Shown: positions 41,341-50,790 of the stretch, piece by piece
Numbering within the stretch: position 1 is the first letter of the stretch
How the letters are laid out: each line of letters starts with the position of its first letter
Assembly: GCA_028278625.1 (NCBI GenBank)
Contig: JANQDY010000010.1
Span: 1 to 50,915 of the forward strand
Source of the DNA: Thermodesulfobacteriota bacterium
Lineage (GTDB): Bacteria > Desulfobacterota > DSM-4660 > Desulfatiglandales > Desulfatiglandaceae
Length of the DNA stretch: 50,915 nt
Direction of reading: 5' to 3'
Program-made: the position numbers and the translations under genes
Notes under the pieces: model-generated
Told to the model about the DNA's origin: nothing
The model's database searches: none
Seen by the model: only the letters and a program-made list of their open reading frames with translations

Positions 41341-42921
41341 ATGCCCACAAAGTACATAATTGTAACGGGAGGCGTGCTCTCAGGATTGGGAAAAGGGATC
41401 GCCGCTGCTTCAATCGGACACTTGCTCTCAACAAAACTGAAGATCGTGCCCATCAAATGTGATGGTTATCTCAATGTGGATCCCGGTACCATGAATCCTT
41501 TTGAACACGGTGAGGTTTTCGTTTTGGATGATGGTGCCGAAGTGGATATGGATTTCGGGCATTATGAACGTTTTTTGGGGGTTCGCTGCAAATCAAAATG
41601 GAACCTGACCATGGGCAAGGTTTTCGACATGGTTAGAAAAAAGGAGAGGCGCGGCGATTATCTGGGGAAGACCGTTCAGTATATTCCCCACGTGACGGAC
41701 CTCATCAAGGATCACATCGGACAGGTGGTCAAGGAAGAGTCTCCGGATTTGGTGATCGTGGAAATCGGCGGCACCGTCGGCGACATCGAAAATGAGCTGT
41801 TTCTGGAAGCGATGCGTCAGATGAAAAAAGATGTGGGAAGAAACAATATCCTGTTCGTGCATCTCACCTATGTACCGATTCCCATGGGTGTCAACGAGCA
41901 GAAATCGAAACCCACGCAGCAAAGCGTCAATCTCTTGCAGCAGCGGGGCATATTCCCGGACATCATCATCGGCCGCTGTCAGGAATTTCTGACGCCCGAG
42001 GTCAAGTCGAAGATATCCAATTTTTGTGATGTCAAACCCGAAGCGGTCATAACGGGACTCGATGTTGACGACATTTATGAAATTCCCCTTATTTTTGAAC
42101 AAGAGGGTCTGCCGGAAAACATTCACAAGAAACTCAACATTTACAGCCCGCCGGATCTCAGAAAGTGGAGAAACCTTGTGGACAACATCCGTAATCCCGA
42201 AAAAGAGATTACGGTGGCCATGTGCGGAAAATACACCAAACTGGAAGATTCCTATGCCTCCATTATTGAATCCTTTAACCACTGCTCCGCCCACCTGGGA
42301 TGCAAAATCAACCTCAAATGGGTGGAAACAACGGCGCTCAAGGATCCGAGCCAACTGGGACAGATGGACGGTCTGGTGGTCCCAGGCGGCTTTGGATCAC
42401 GGGGCACCGAAGGAAAAATAGAAGCGATCCGAATGGCAAGAGAACGAAATATCCCCTTCCTGGGGCTCTGCTTGGGGCTTCAACTGGCAGTCATTGAATT
42501 CGCCAGACACGTTTGCGGTCTCAAAGGTGCCAATTCCACGGAAATGGATGAGGTTACCCCACATCCGGTCATCGACATCCTTCCTGAACAGAAGACCGTC
42601 ACCGAAAAGGGGGGAACCATGCGGCTCGGGGCCTATCCTGCCGTGCTTCTCGACGGATCTCTGGTGCATTCCCTTTACGGATCCTTGGAAGTGTCCGAAC
42701 GCCATCGGCATCGATATGAGGTAAACCCTGAGTATCACGAGGGGTTGAAAGAGAAAGGCATGGTATTCTCCGGCATGTCGCCGGACGGCAAGCTGGTGGA
42801 GTTCATTGAATTGCCGGATCTGAAGTTCTTCTGCGCCACCCAGGCGCATCCGGAACTGAAATCGCGAATGGAATCTCCTTCGCCCATGTTTTTCGGATTT
42901 GTAAAGGCATGCATGGCGTGA
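41341..42921 (+). CDS. pyrG: CTP synthase
   Basis: 526 aa from ATG at 41341 (PTKYIIVTGGVLSGLGKG); an upstream in-frame ATG at 41296 adds residues outside the family. It makes CTP from UTP, ATP and glutamine. The synthase domain (1-265) has the P-loop and VEIGGTVGDIE. The C-terminal glutamine amidotransferase has the catalytic Cys in FLGLCLGLQ and the His/Glu pair near AHPELKS. The stop TGA abuts the stop of the convergent transpeptidase gene with no base between. Confidence 0.96.
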   Translation: MPTKYIIVTGGVLSGLGKGIAAASIGHLLSTKLKIVPIKCDGYLNVDPGTMNPFEHGEVFVLDDGAEVDMDFGHYERFLGVRCKSKWNLTMGKVFDMVRKKERRGDYLGKTVQYIPHVTDLIKDHIGQVVKEESPDLVIVEIGGTVGDIENELFLEAMRQMKKDVGRNNILFVHLTYVPIPMGVNEQKSKPTQQSVNLLQQRGIFPDIIIGRCQEFLTPEVKSKISNFCDVKPEAVITGLDVDDIYEIPLIFEQEGLPENIHKKLNIYSPPDLRKWRNLVDNIRNPEKEITVAMCGKYTKLEDSYASIIESFNHCSAHLGCKINLKWVETTALKDPSQLGQMDGLVVPGGFGSRGTEGKIEAIRMARERNIPFLGLCLGLQLAVIEFARHVCGLKGANSTEMDEVTPHPVIDILPEQKTVTEKGGTMRLGAYPAVLLDGSLVHSLYGSLEVSERHRHRYEVNPEYHEGLKEKGMVFSGMSPDGKLVEFIELPDLKFFCATQAHPELKSRMESPSPMFFGFVKACMA

Positions 42922-44247
42922 TCAGGAGGACAGGTAATACCTGATGATACTTCGGCCTAACCGGTTGGCCCGGACACCCAATATTTTTCCGTGGATACCC
43001 AAAACGGCAATACAGATCTTTTTCCGGCCATTGCCGGGAAGTACGAACGCTGATAGCCAGTCATATTTGAAACGGTCATCCCGATCATTGATGGTGCCTG
43101 TTTTCGCCCCCAGGACAACACCTTTGTAAGCTTTTTTCCGCCTTTCCCGATAAAAGGTCTTTCGGCAGGTGCCGTGCAAAATGGTATCTTCCATGAGGAG
43201 CCGCAATTCCTTTGCGGTTTCTGGGCTCATGGAAACCCCCATGCGCGATTCGTGGTTTTCATAGAGGATTTGTCCCGCCTCATCAACGACCCGCTCGACA
43301 ACCCACGGTTTCATCATCACGCCATCATTGACGATGGCTGACGCCAAAAGTGCCGCATGCAGCGGTGATATGGTGGTCCCTTTGTTGAAGCCGCTGGCCA
43401 ACTCGGCCAATCCGAAATCATCTTCCGGAACAAACACTTCGCTTTTTCCGACGGGAAAATCAAACGGGATGGGGCGCTCAAAAAAGAAACTTCTCGCTGA
43501 TTCCTTCATCAACTGATAATCCAGGTCGTGTATTCCCAGTTTTCCGAAAACCGGGTTTATGGAGGAAGCAAAGGCCTTTCTAAAGGAGATATTGGTGGCC
43601 CATTTGCTCTTCTTCTGTTTTAACTGGCTTTTGTAAAGCGTATGTTTTCTGCCCACAAATGAGACGGTCTTTTCCGGCGAATAATCGGCAAATTCAAGGG
43701 CCGCTGCCGCTGAAATGATCTTAAAAAGGCTGGCCGCCGGATAATCGGCCTTAAGGCAGAGACTCTCCCCCTTTTTCTTTTCGCTGTCGTAACTCACCAT
43801 GGCAAGAATCCTGCCATCGTCAGGGCGCATCACAACCACCGCTGCTTTCAGTGTATTTGAAGTTTCCAGAAGGCCCGCAATATAGTCCTGAAAGCCCGAA
43901 TCAACGGACGATTCCACGGTTAAGGGAATCCCCTCCTTTTGCAGGGTGAAGCGGGTTTCCAGGTGGGCGGGGTCCAGGTTGAGATCCTGAACACCAGTGA
44001 TGAGGATCTTTCGTGAAACATCTCCTTTGCCCTTGGGTTCTGAAATGGCGGAAAACGCATCGCCGTTCCGTTTCGTTTCGCCTTGGTACCAAGGCATCGG
44101 AAAGAAGAGCAGATATGCGGTGATGAGGATACAAAGGCCCAAAACCAGCAGGCTTATGCGGCGTTTTGAAAACCTTTTCGGACCGACTCTGCCCACACTG
44201 GGATTATGATCCCGCCAACCGGAACTGTACGGAAACCGCTTATCCAT
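42922..44247 (-). CDS. Monofunctional penicillin-binding transpeptidase
   Basis: 441 aa. A cytoplasmic N-terminus, one membrane helix (about 32-53) and an extracytoplasmic transpeptidase domain. The active-site triad is complete: SLFK (Ser nucleophile) near residue 172, SIN near 233, and KTGT near 380. There is no glycosyltransferase domain and too little sequence before SLFK for the usual class B dimerisation domain, so it is shorter than FtsI or PBP2. It may be a specialised D,D-transpeptidase or carboxypeptidase. Its ATG lies 1 base after the serS stop, so the two are co-transcribed. Confidence 0.87.
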   Translation of the reverse strand: MDKRFPYSSGWRDHNPSVGRVGPKRFSKRRISLLVLGLCILITAYLLFFPMPWYQGETKRNGDAFSAISEPKGKGDVSRKILITGVQDLNLDPAHLETRFTLQKEGIPLTVESSVDSGFQDYIAGLLETSNTLKAAVVVMRPDDGRILAMVSYDSEKKKGESLCLKADYPAASLFKIISAAAALEFADYSPEKTVSFVGRKHTLYKSQLKQKKSKWATNISFRKAFASSINPVFGKLGIHDLDYQLMKESARSFFFERPIPFDFPVGKSEVFVPEDDFGLAELASGFNKGTTISPLHAALLASAIVNDGVMMKPWVVERVVDEAGQILYENHESRMGVSMSPETAKELRLLMEDTILHGTCRKTFYRERRKKAYKGVVLGAKTGTINDRDDRFKYDWLSAFVLPGNGRKKICIAVLGIHGKILGVRANRLGRSIIRYYLSS

Positions 44248-44248
44248 T

Positions 44249-45526
44249 TTACGTCCTTCTAATCTCCTTTGCGCCTCCCATAAATGGCCTTAGTGCCTCG
44301 GGGATTTGAACGCTTCCGTCTTCCCTCTGATAGTTTTCCAGGATGGCCACCAGGGTACGCCCTACGGCCAGGCCTGATCCGTTCAAAGTGTGAACCAGTT
44401 CACTCCCTTTTTTCCCTTTTCTTCTGAAACGGATGTTTGCCCTTCTCGCTTGAAAATCCACGAAATTACTGCATGAAGATATCTCCCGGTACAGCCCCTG
44501 GCCTGGAAGCCACACTTCCAGATCATAGGTCTTTGCAGCGGAAAACCCGATATCCCCGGTACAGAGGTTCACCACCCGGTAAGGGAGTTCAAGCCGCTTG
44601 AGTATTTCTTCGGCATTGTTTGTCAATTTCTCCAGTTCCCGGTAAGAGTCCTCCGGCTTTGAAAACTTGACCAGTTCCACCTTGTTGAATTGATGCTGCC
44701 TGATAAGACCGCGGGTGTCCTTGCCGTAAGATCCCGCTTCCGATCTGAAACAAGGGGTATAGGCCACATAAGTGGCCGGAAGGTCAACTTCAGAGAGAAT
44801 CTCCTCCCGATGCATATTGGTGACCGGGACTTCCGCCGTGGGTATGAGATACAGGTCTCTTCCTTTCACTTTGAAAAGATCTTCCTCAAATTTGGGCAAT
44901 TGACCGGTTCCAAACATGGATGCAGCATTGACCATAAAAGGGGGAAGAATCTCCGTATAACCATGCTCTGTTGTGTGAATGTGGAGCATGAAATTGATCA
45001 GCGCTCGTTCCATTAGAGCGCCGGCGCCGCGGTAAAGAGCAAACCGCGCCCCGGAGAGTTTGGCGGCACAGGCAAAATCGAGAATTCCCAACGCCTCCCC
45101 GATCTCCCAGTGTGGCAGTGGCTCAAAGGAAAAATCTCCAATACTACCCCAGGTCCGAATGACGGGATTGTCCTTTTCGTCTTTTCCGATGGGGACGGAG
45201 TCATCAGGCATGTTGGGAATCATCTGAAGGAGTTGTTCCAGTTCTTCAACAACACCCGGGAGTTCTTTCTCCCGTTCCTTTATTTCGGCGGCCACCGATT
45301 TCATTTCGGAAATGATGGTTGATGCATCCTCCCCGTTTTTTTTCATTCTGGCAATATCATCGCTCACCCTGTTTCTACGGTGCCTTAGCGCTTCCAGAAC
45401 GGAAAGTTGTTCTCTTCTTATCTCATCCAGTTGCTCGAACCGTGAAATATCCAAATCGTAACCACGGTCTTCAATCATCTTCCCGATCGTCTCAATATTC
45501 GATCTGACAAATTTAAGATCAAGCAT
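44249..45526 (-). CDS. serS: Seryl-tRNA synthetase
   Basis: 425 aa from ATG at 45526 with GGAG 6 bases upstream; an in-frame TTG at 45538 is less likely. The N-terminal antiparallel coiled coil (about 25-105) that contacts the tRNA long arm is followed by the class II core. Motif 2 is [15 protein letters not shown] and motif 3 [18 protein letters not shown]. It charges tRNA-Ser (and selenocysteine tRNA). It is divergent from resB and overlaps nothing; a transpeptidase gene follows after 1 base. Confidence 0.96.
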   Translation of the reverse strand: MLDLKFVRSNIETIGKMIEDRGYDLDISRFEQLDEIRREQLSVLEALRHRRNRVSDDIARMKKNGEDASTIISEMKSVAAEIKEREKELPGVVEELEQLLQMIPNMPDDSVPIGKDEKDNPVIRTWGSIGDFSFEPLPHWEIGEALGILDFACAAKLSGARFALYRGAGALMERALINFMLHIHTTEHGYTEILPPFMVNAASMFGTGQLPKFEEDLFKVKGRDLYLIPTAEVPVTNMHREEILSEVDLPATYVAYTPCFRSEAGSYGKDTRGLIRQHQFNKVELVKFSKPEDSYRELEKLTNNAEEILKRLELPYRVVNLCTGDIGFSAAKTYDLEVWLPGQGLYREISSCSNFVDFQARRANIRFRRKGKKGSELVHTLNGSGLAVGRTLVAILENYQREDGSVQIPEALRPFMGGAKEIRRT

Positions 45527-45627
45527 AGTTGTCTCCAAGATTCTAAAGCCATTCTGACGGGTATCTCAGTCGCTTTTTCTACATGATGCGTTCCCTATCG
45601 TCAAACTTTTTAAATTCTTCATGCAAA

Positions 45628-45656
45628 TTGAATTTCAACACTATTCATGTTATAAG
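45628..45656 (+). promoter_or_regulatory. Predicted sigma-70 promoter for resB-ccsA
   Basis: TTGAAT (45628-45633), a 17-base spacer and TATAAG (45651-45656, one base from consensus). It lies about 100 bases before the resB ATG in the 232-base gap from divergent serS. Confidence 0.5.
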
Positions 45657-45758
45657 AATTTCCCTCATATGCCGTGTATCCCAAAAACACGCTCTTAACA
45701 AGTGGCATTCTTTGGATAAGAAGCGGAGGAGTCAAACAGGTAAGGTGGCAAAATACTT

Positions 45759-47171
45759 ATGAAAAATGCCCAGTCAAAATCAATCCCCAACGCTATTTGG
45801 CAATTCTTGAGCTCCGTTAAACTGACCATTGTTCTTTTGATTCTGCTGGCCATTGTTTCCGTTTTGGGAACACTGATCCCACAAGGCCAGGATGCCGTGG
45901 AATTTGCAGAGCAGCTCAGCCCCACCATGTTCCGTTTCCTGTCAACGCTGCAACTCTTCGACATGTACAGCGCGCCCTGGTTCCGGATTATGATTGCATT
46001 TCTTGCACTTAACCTGATCATCTGCTCCATCAACCGTTTTCCGACAACGTGGAAACGTTTCATTGCCAAACCCGCGCCCGACCGAAGCAAACCGTTTGAA
46101 AACGCCGATCCCGAAGACCGATTAAAAGTCAGACTCCAGTCGGATGAGGTGGCCAAGAGGACCCTTAGGATCCTGTCGTCGCGCTACAGGAATGTGCGTG
46201 TCAAAAGCAGTGGCGAAAACCACTATTATTGCGGTGAAAAAGGCGGCCTTTCCCATTTTGGCGTCTATGTGGTTCATTTGAGCGTCCTTTTGATTCTCGT
46301 TGGTGGACTGGTGGGCTCTTTTTTTGGTTTTGAAGCCTATGTCAATATTCTTGAGGGAGAGAAGACGGACCGGGTTTTTGTCCGGAAGAACATGAAACCT
46401 CTGGAATTGGGGTTTGACGTCCGTTGTGACAAATTTTCCGTTCTGTTCTACAAAAATGGCGCTCCCAAGGAGTTCAGATCCATTCTCACTTTTTTGAAAG
46501 ACGGCAAAAAAGCGCTCACCAAAGATCTTCTTGTTAATCATCCCGTTGAATTTGGCGGTGTCACCTTTTATCAGGCCAGCTACGGGTCCGTTGCGGGCAA
46601 GGATGTGCGTCTGCGTATTGAGAGAGATTCAAAGGGTCCCGCCACATGGGATATTATTGCCAAGAAAGAGGTGGATACGCCTTTGCCGGGAGGCGAAGGG
46701 ACTTTTAAGATCATAGACGCGAAAAATGATATTATGGGATTGGGTCCCGCGGTATTCCTTTTGGTACAATCCAAAACTGGAAAGCCGGTGGAATTCTGGG
46801 TTTTCAAAAACCATGACGCCCTGAAAAAAAGACTTCCGCCCCCCATGCAAGCATCCCCAAAATTCAATCCTTCAGCTTTTTCGCCCTATCGCTTTTCACT
46901 TCTGGGTCTCAAAACCCGCTACTATACGGGGCTTCAGGCCAACCGGGACCCAGGGGTTGCCGTTGTTTGGGCCGGCTGTTTTCTCATGATATCCGGCCTG
47001 TTCGTCACCTTCTTTATGTCTCACCAGAGACTCTGGGTGCGTCTCGTATCCAAGGACAAGTGGACCAGCATCGAAGTGGCGGGAACCACCAACAAAAACC
47101 CCGTGGGTCTGGAGAAGGAACGCCATCTTCTTTTGCAGCAGCTACAAAAGGAATTCGATTTGAAGGGTTAA
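45759..47171 (+). CDS. resB: Cytochrome c biogenesis protein ResB (Ccs1)
   Basis: 470 aa. Membrane helices lie near residues 18-40 (TIVLLILLAIVSVLGTLIPQ), 70-90, 168-190 and 407-427. A large periplasmic loop lies between the third and fourth. It is one half of the System II cytochrome c synthetase, which carries haem across the inner membrane and attaches it to CxxCH apocytochromes. It lies 6 bases before ccsA. The ribosome site is weak (AGGTGG 10 bases upstream). A sulfate reducer with many c-type cytochromes would need it (inference). Confidence 0.92.
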   Translation: MKNAQSKSIPNAIWQFLSSVKLTIVLLILLAIVSVLGTLIPQGQDAVEFAEQLSPTMFRFLSTLQLFDMYSAPWFRIMIAFLALNLIICSINRFPTTWKRFIAKPAPDRSKPFENADPEDRLKVRLQSDEVAKRTLRILSSRYRNVRVKSSGENHYYCGEKGGLSHFGVYVVHLSVLLILVGGLVGSFFGFEAYVNILEGEKTDRVFVRKNMKPLELGFDVRCDKFSVLFYKNGAPKEFRSILTFLKDGKKALTKDLLVNHPVEFGGVTFYQASYGSVAGKDVRLRIERDSKGPATWDIIAKKEVDTPLPGGEGTFKIIDAKNDIMGLGPAVFLLVQSKTGKPVEFWVFKNHDALKKRLPPPMQASPKFNPSAFSPYRFSLLGLKTRYYTGLQANRDPGVAVVWAGCFLMISGLFVTFFMSHQRLWVRLVSKDKWTSIEVAGTTNKNPVGLEKERHLLLQQLQKEFDLKG

Positions 47172-47177
47172 GATACA

Positions 47178-48020
47178 ATGGATAATTCCGTGATTTTAAG
47201 CTACACCACTTTTGTCTATTTCCTGGCATTCATGGCCTATCTGCTGGGAATGGTCATGCATCGCTCTGTTTTTTCACGAGTGGGCACTTATCTCTCCCTC
47301 TTGGGATTCATCGCCCAGACAGCGGCAATCATTCTACGTTGGGTGGAATCGTACAGGATGGGAATCGGGCATGCACCCTTATCCAATCTCTATGAGTCTC
47401 TCATCTTCTTTGCCTGGACCTTGATGCTCCTCTATCTTCTGATGGAATGGCGCACAAAGAACAGGAGTATCGGCACTTTTGTAACGCCGCTGGCTTTTCT
47501 GGCAATGGCCTATGCCTCTTTTTCACCGGGTATCAACAGCCAGATCCAACCGCTCATCCCGGCACTCAAAAGCAATTGGCTCATCAGCCATGTGATCACC
47601 TGTTTTTTCGGTTACGCTTCTTTCGCACTTTCATTCGGGATCAGCATCATGTACCTCTTGAAGCGTCTTGATACCAAAGAGAAAAGCAGTCTTTTTCTCA
47701 GGCTGATCCCTTCAGGAGCCGTTTTGGATGATCTCAATTACCAGATGATCGTCATCGGTTTTCTTATGCTGACCCTAGGCATCATCACCGGAAGCGTGTG
47801 GGCCCATTCCGCATGGGGAAGTTACTGGAGTTGGGATCCCAAGGAAACCTGGTCCCTGATCACATGGCTGGTCTATGCCTCTCTCATCCATGCGCGGCTA
47901 ATGAAAGGATGGACCGGCAAGAGGATTGCATTTCTCTCAATCGTCGGTTTTGCTTGCGTGCTTTTCACCTATTTTGGCGTCAACTACCTGGCCGGACTGC
48001 ACAGCTATGCGAAAAAATAG
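47178..48020 (+). CDS. ccsA: Cytochrome c biogenesis protein CcsA (ResC)
   Basis: 280 aa polytopic protein with about eight membrane helices. It carries the tryptophan-rich haem-handling motif WGSYWSWDPKETWSLITW near residue 213 and the flanking conserved histidines (SHVITCFFGYASFALSF; LIHARLM). It is the second half of the System II synthetase and is co-transcribed with resB. The C-terminus FGVNYLAGLHSY is the normal family end. No thioredoxin-like ResA or CcdA is nearby. Confidence 0.94.
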   Translation: MDNSVILSYTTFVYFLAFMAYLLGMVMHRSVFSRVGTYLSLLGFIAQTAAIILRWVESYRMGIGHAPLSNLYESLIFFAWTLMLLYLLMEWRTKNRSIGTFVTPLAFLAMAYASFSPGINSQIQPLIPALKSNWLISHVITCFFGYASFALSFGISIMYLLKRLDTKEKSSLFLRLIPSGAVLDDLNYQMIVIGFLMLTLGIITGSVWAHSAWGSYWSWDPKETWSLITWLVYASLIHARLMKGWTGKRIAFLSIVGFACVLFTYFGVNYLAGLHSYAKK

Positions 48021-48127
48021 TCGGTTATCATAATGGTTTCTCTTGACATTTTCATTTTACTCTGGGATTCTATGATTCAGATTTCTGCTTTTTCAAATCC
48101 ATGTAAAAAAAAGATGAGGTTTTGACG

Positions 48128-49381
48128 ATGCCCAAAATCATGATAGTTGATGATGATGTAATTACCGTTACAGAATTAATCGAAGCTCTGAGGTCCTACG
48201 GCTATGAAATCGGCGCGACCGCAGAGTCGGGTGAGGAGGCCGTTAAAACGGCCAAAGAGAGCCGCCCGGATCTGGTTTTGATGGACATTGTGATGCCGGG
48301 AAAAATTGACGGTATCGAGGCGGCCAAGAAAATACGGGCGGATTTGAACATCCCCGTCATTTTTCTCACCGGCTACTCGGATGAGGAATACATTGATCGG
48401 GCGAAATCGGCCCAATCTTGCGGATATCTTCTGAAGCCTTTCAATGACGCACAGGTCAATTCAGCCATCGAAATTGGCCTCTACAATTTTGAGCTGGAAA
48501 AATCACTCAAGGAAGCTCACAATGAACTTGAAAAAATCGTAGCGGAGCGAACCGCGGATTTGAAAAAGACCTATAATCAGATGAGCGCCCTTATGGATGC
48601 CACTTCTGATGCCGCACATCTCTTGGACAAAAAAGGGAACATCATCACGGCCAACAAGGTCACCGCCAAACGGTTAAAGGCGCCTTTAAAAAGTCTTTTG
48701 GGCAAATGCGTATACGATTACCTTCCTCCCGATATTTCCAAGAAGAGAAAAGGGAAAGTGGAGCAGGTGATCAAAACCGCAAAACCGAGCCGGTTTGAGG
48801 ATAAGATCGGCAAGTCCGTATTCCAGAACACCGTTTATCCGGTTTTGAACACAAAGGGAAAAGTCGCTCAACTGGCGGTTTATTCGCGAGATATTTCCCA
48901 GGAAAAGAGGAATGTGGCGAACCTCAAGAAGAGAGAAAAGGAGCTCAGGGCGCGAACCAGAAGCCTGGAAGAAGCCAATACGGCCTTCAGCATATTGCTG
49001 CGGCGGCGTGAGGAAGACCGCACCAATTTTGAATCATCGGTGGTCAGCAATATGAGTACCCTTATCAAACCCTATATTGAAAAACTCAAAAGCACACCCT
49101 TGGACGCCATCCAAGCCAACCATTTGAATGTCATTGAAACCAATCTGGAACAGATCATATCACCCTTTGTGCGCGACATCGGCAGTAGAGTGCTCGATTT
49201 GACGCCCATGGAAATCAGGGTGGCCAATCTGGTCAAAGAAGGAAAAAGCAACATCGAAATTGCGGAGAAACTGTCGGTATCCAAAAACACCATCCTGACG
49301 CACCGGTTCAATCTCCGCAGAAAGCTGGGTATCAAGAACAAGAAAATCAATCTCAGAGCCTATCTCCTTTCCTTTCATTAG
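48128..49381 (+). CDS. Response regulator with receiver, PAS and LuxR-type DNA-binding domains
   Basis: 417 aa from ATG at 48128 with GAGG 8 bases upstream. The receiver (1-120) has VDDD near residue 7, phospho-acceptor in LMDIVMPGKIDGI, FLTGYSDE and LKPFN. A coiled coil leads to a PAS domain (about 150-255), then a second long coiled coil with RRREEDRTNFESSV. A LuxR/GerE helix-turn-helix (LTPMEIRVANLVKEGKSNIE, then TILTHRFNLRRKLGI) ends the protein. This PAS-coil-LuxR arrangement is expanded in Desulfobacterales. No kinase is adjacent. The DNA-binding domain is related to that of the regulator at 18811-19434. Targets are unknown. Confidence 0.9.
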   Translation: MPKIMIVDDDVITVTELIEALRSYGYEIGATAESGEEAVKTAKESRPDLVLMDIVMPGKIDGIEAAKKIRADLNIPVIFLTGYSDEEYIDRAKSAQSCGYLLKPFNDAQVNSAIEIGLYNFELEKSLKEAHNELEKIVAERTADLKKTYNQMSALMDATSDAAHLLDKKGNIITANKVTAKRLKAPLKSLLGKCVYDYLPPDISKKRKGKVEQVIKTAKPSRFEDKIGKSVFQNTVYPVLNTKGKVAQLAVYSRDISQEKRNVANLKKREKELRARTRSLEEANTAFSILLRRREEDRTNFESSVVSNMSTLIKPYIEKLKSTPLDAIQANHLNVIETNLEQIISPFVRDIGSRVLDLTPMEIRVANLVKEGKSNIEIAEKLSVSKNTILTHRFNLRRKLGIKNKKINLRAYLLSFH

Positions 49382-49389
49382 GCGTCGGC

Positions 49390-49674
49390 TCACTGGATTG
49401 TCACTTCACCACCCGGTTCTTCGGCCATCTGAACGGGACCGAACTTCTGTTCGTACTTCTCAAGGTTGTCCTTGAGCGCGTGAAGGATTCGTTTCATGTG
49501 TCCTGGACTAACAATGACGCGCGATTTCACCACTCCCGCGGGTGGTGCAATCATAATGAAATCCATAATGAATTCCTCCGCGGTATGGGTGACCGCCATG
49601 TTGTTGGCATAAACACCCCCCACCAGTTCCTTGGGAAATTCAACGTTCATCTGATTGGGATTGTTCTCTCTCAT
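49390..49674 (-). CDS. DUF3467 protein
   Basis: 94 aa, full-length match to the DUF3467 family: YANNMAVTHTAEEFIMDFI, SRVIVSPGHMKRILHALKDNLEKYE and a short acidic tail. It is small and soluble with no cysteine motif, and its function is unknown. The stop lies 8 bases from the end of the convergent REC-PAS-LuxR gene, and the start 112 bases after the SpmA/SpmB-type gene on the same strand. ATGAGAGA follows AAAGGAG, a good ribosome site. Confidence 0.82.
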   Translation of the reverse strand: MRENNPNQMNVEFPKELVGGVYANNMAVTHTAEEFIMDFIMIAPPAGVVKSRVIVSPGHMKRILHALKDNLEKYEQKFGPVQMAEEPGGEVTIQ

Positions 49675-49785
49675 CCGATTCTCCTTTTAAAAACCGCTTT
49701 CTCTGTTTAGACCGAGATGTCTCCCCTTAGATATTTTCCTTTTGGACTACGGAAATCGCTCGATGGCATAGGGCAACGACGATTG

Positions 49786-50790
49786 TCACACTCCGTAGAG
49801 AAAGGAGCAAATGGCTACGGCAGCGCATATTCCGGCAAAATCCGCTGTGAGCGCCGCCAAAAGCGCATGGCGGATACGCTTGACCTGTACTGCGCCAAAG
49901 TAGACGGCCAATACGTAAAAGGTCGTCTCGGTGGACCCCTGGATCGTGGAAACCAGATAACCGGCGTAACTGTCCGGTCCGATGGCGGGATCATTGATAA
50001 TGGAAGCCATCACGCCGTAGGCCCCGGAACCTGACAGCGGGCGCAGAAGCGCCATGGGGAGTGCGTCCGCGGGCATTCCCATCCGTTCGGTCCAGCCTCC
50101 CAGGAAATCGACCATTGCCGCCATGGCGCCGCTGGCACGGAGCATCCCCACCGCCACCAGGATGGCAACCAGGTAGGGGATGATGCGAACGGCCACTTGA
50201 AATCCCTCCTTGGCACCTTCAACAAATACTTCATACACTGCGACTTTTCTTAAAACCCCGAATGCCAGAAAACCGAGCATCAAGCAGGGAATGATCCAGG
50301 GTGAAATACGACGGCCATAGAGCACCGTAACGGGGATCAGGGCCACCAGAAATGCCACCGCCATACCACATGCCCAAAGGGGATACCCCTCGCCGACCTC
50401 CTCCGGTGGCGTATTTGTTTCCTCGGTCTCAACCGTTTCGTTCCCGTGGTACCCCATGGTTGCTTTTTCTCCCCTGAAGAAGGGCAATCTCCCATATGAC
50501 TTTGCGGCAACAATGGCAATAATCGTTGAAAACAGCGTTGCAAAAAGGGTGGTGGGCAGAATCCCTGCGGGATCCGTGGACCCAGCGGCAGCGCGAATGG
50601 CGATGACACCGGTGGGAAGAAGGGTGACATTGGATGTATTGATGGCCAAAAAAAGAACCATTGCGTTGGTAGCGGTCCCCTTAACCGGGTTCAAACGGTC
50701 AAGCTCCTGCATGGCGCGTATACCGAATGGGGTCGCGGCGTTTCCCAGACCCAAGGCATTTGCGGACATGTTCAGGATCATGCTCCCCAT
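49786..50790 (-). CDS. SpmA/SpmB fusion (nucleoside-recognition Gate-domain membrane protein), 5' end disrupted
   Basis: 334 aa in the open frame from ATG at 50790. The N-terminal part is SpmA-like (MSANALGLGNAATPFGIRAM, LAINTSNVTLLPTGVIAIR). A charged linker (about 105-135) follows, then an SpmB-like part (FQVAVRIIPYLVAILVAVGM, LRPLSGSGAYGVMASI, STIQGSTETTFYVLAVYFG). Such fusions occur in many Gram-negative anaerobes, where the sporulation role is absent; transport of an unknown solute is assumed. The conserved VPPDHPAMGSM continues upstream of this ATG in the same frame, but a stop at 50848-50850 follows. The normal first 75 or so residues are missing or in another frame. Either a frameshift or an assembly error is likely; the window ends at 50915. 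Confidence 0.75.
   Translation of the reverse strand: MGSMILNMSANALGLGNAATPFGIRAMQELDRLNPVKGTATNAMVLFLAINTSNVTLLPTGVIAIRAAAGSTDPAGILPTTLFATLFSTIIAIVAAKSYGRLPFFRGEKATMGYHGNETVETEETNTPPEEVGEGYPLWACGMAVAFLVALIPVTVLYGRRISPWIIPCLMLGFLAFGVLRKVAVYEVFVEGAKEGFQVAVRIIPYLVAILVAVGMLRASGAMAAMVDFLGGWTERMGMPADALPMALLRPLSGSGAYGVMASIINDPAIGPDSYAGYLVSTIQGSTETTFYVLAVYFGAVQVKRIRHALLAALTADFAGICAAVAICSFLYGV

Noticed and set aside
48045..48075. A promoter with perfect TTGACA before the REC-PAS-LuxR gene
   Set aside because: No acceptable -10 box lies 16-18 bases downstream; the nearest TATGAT is 22 bases away.
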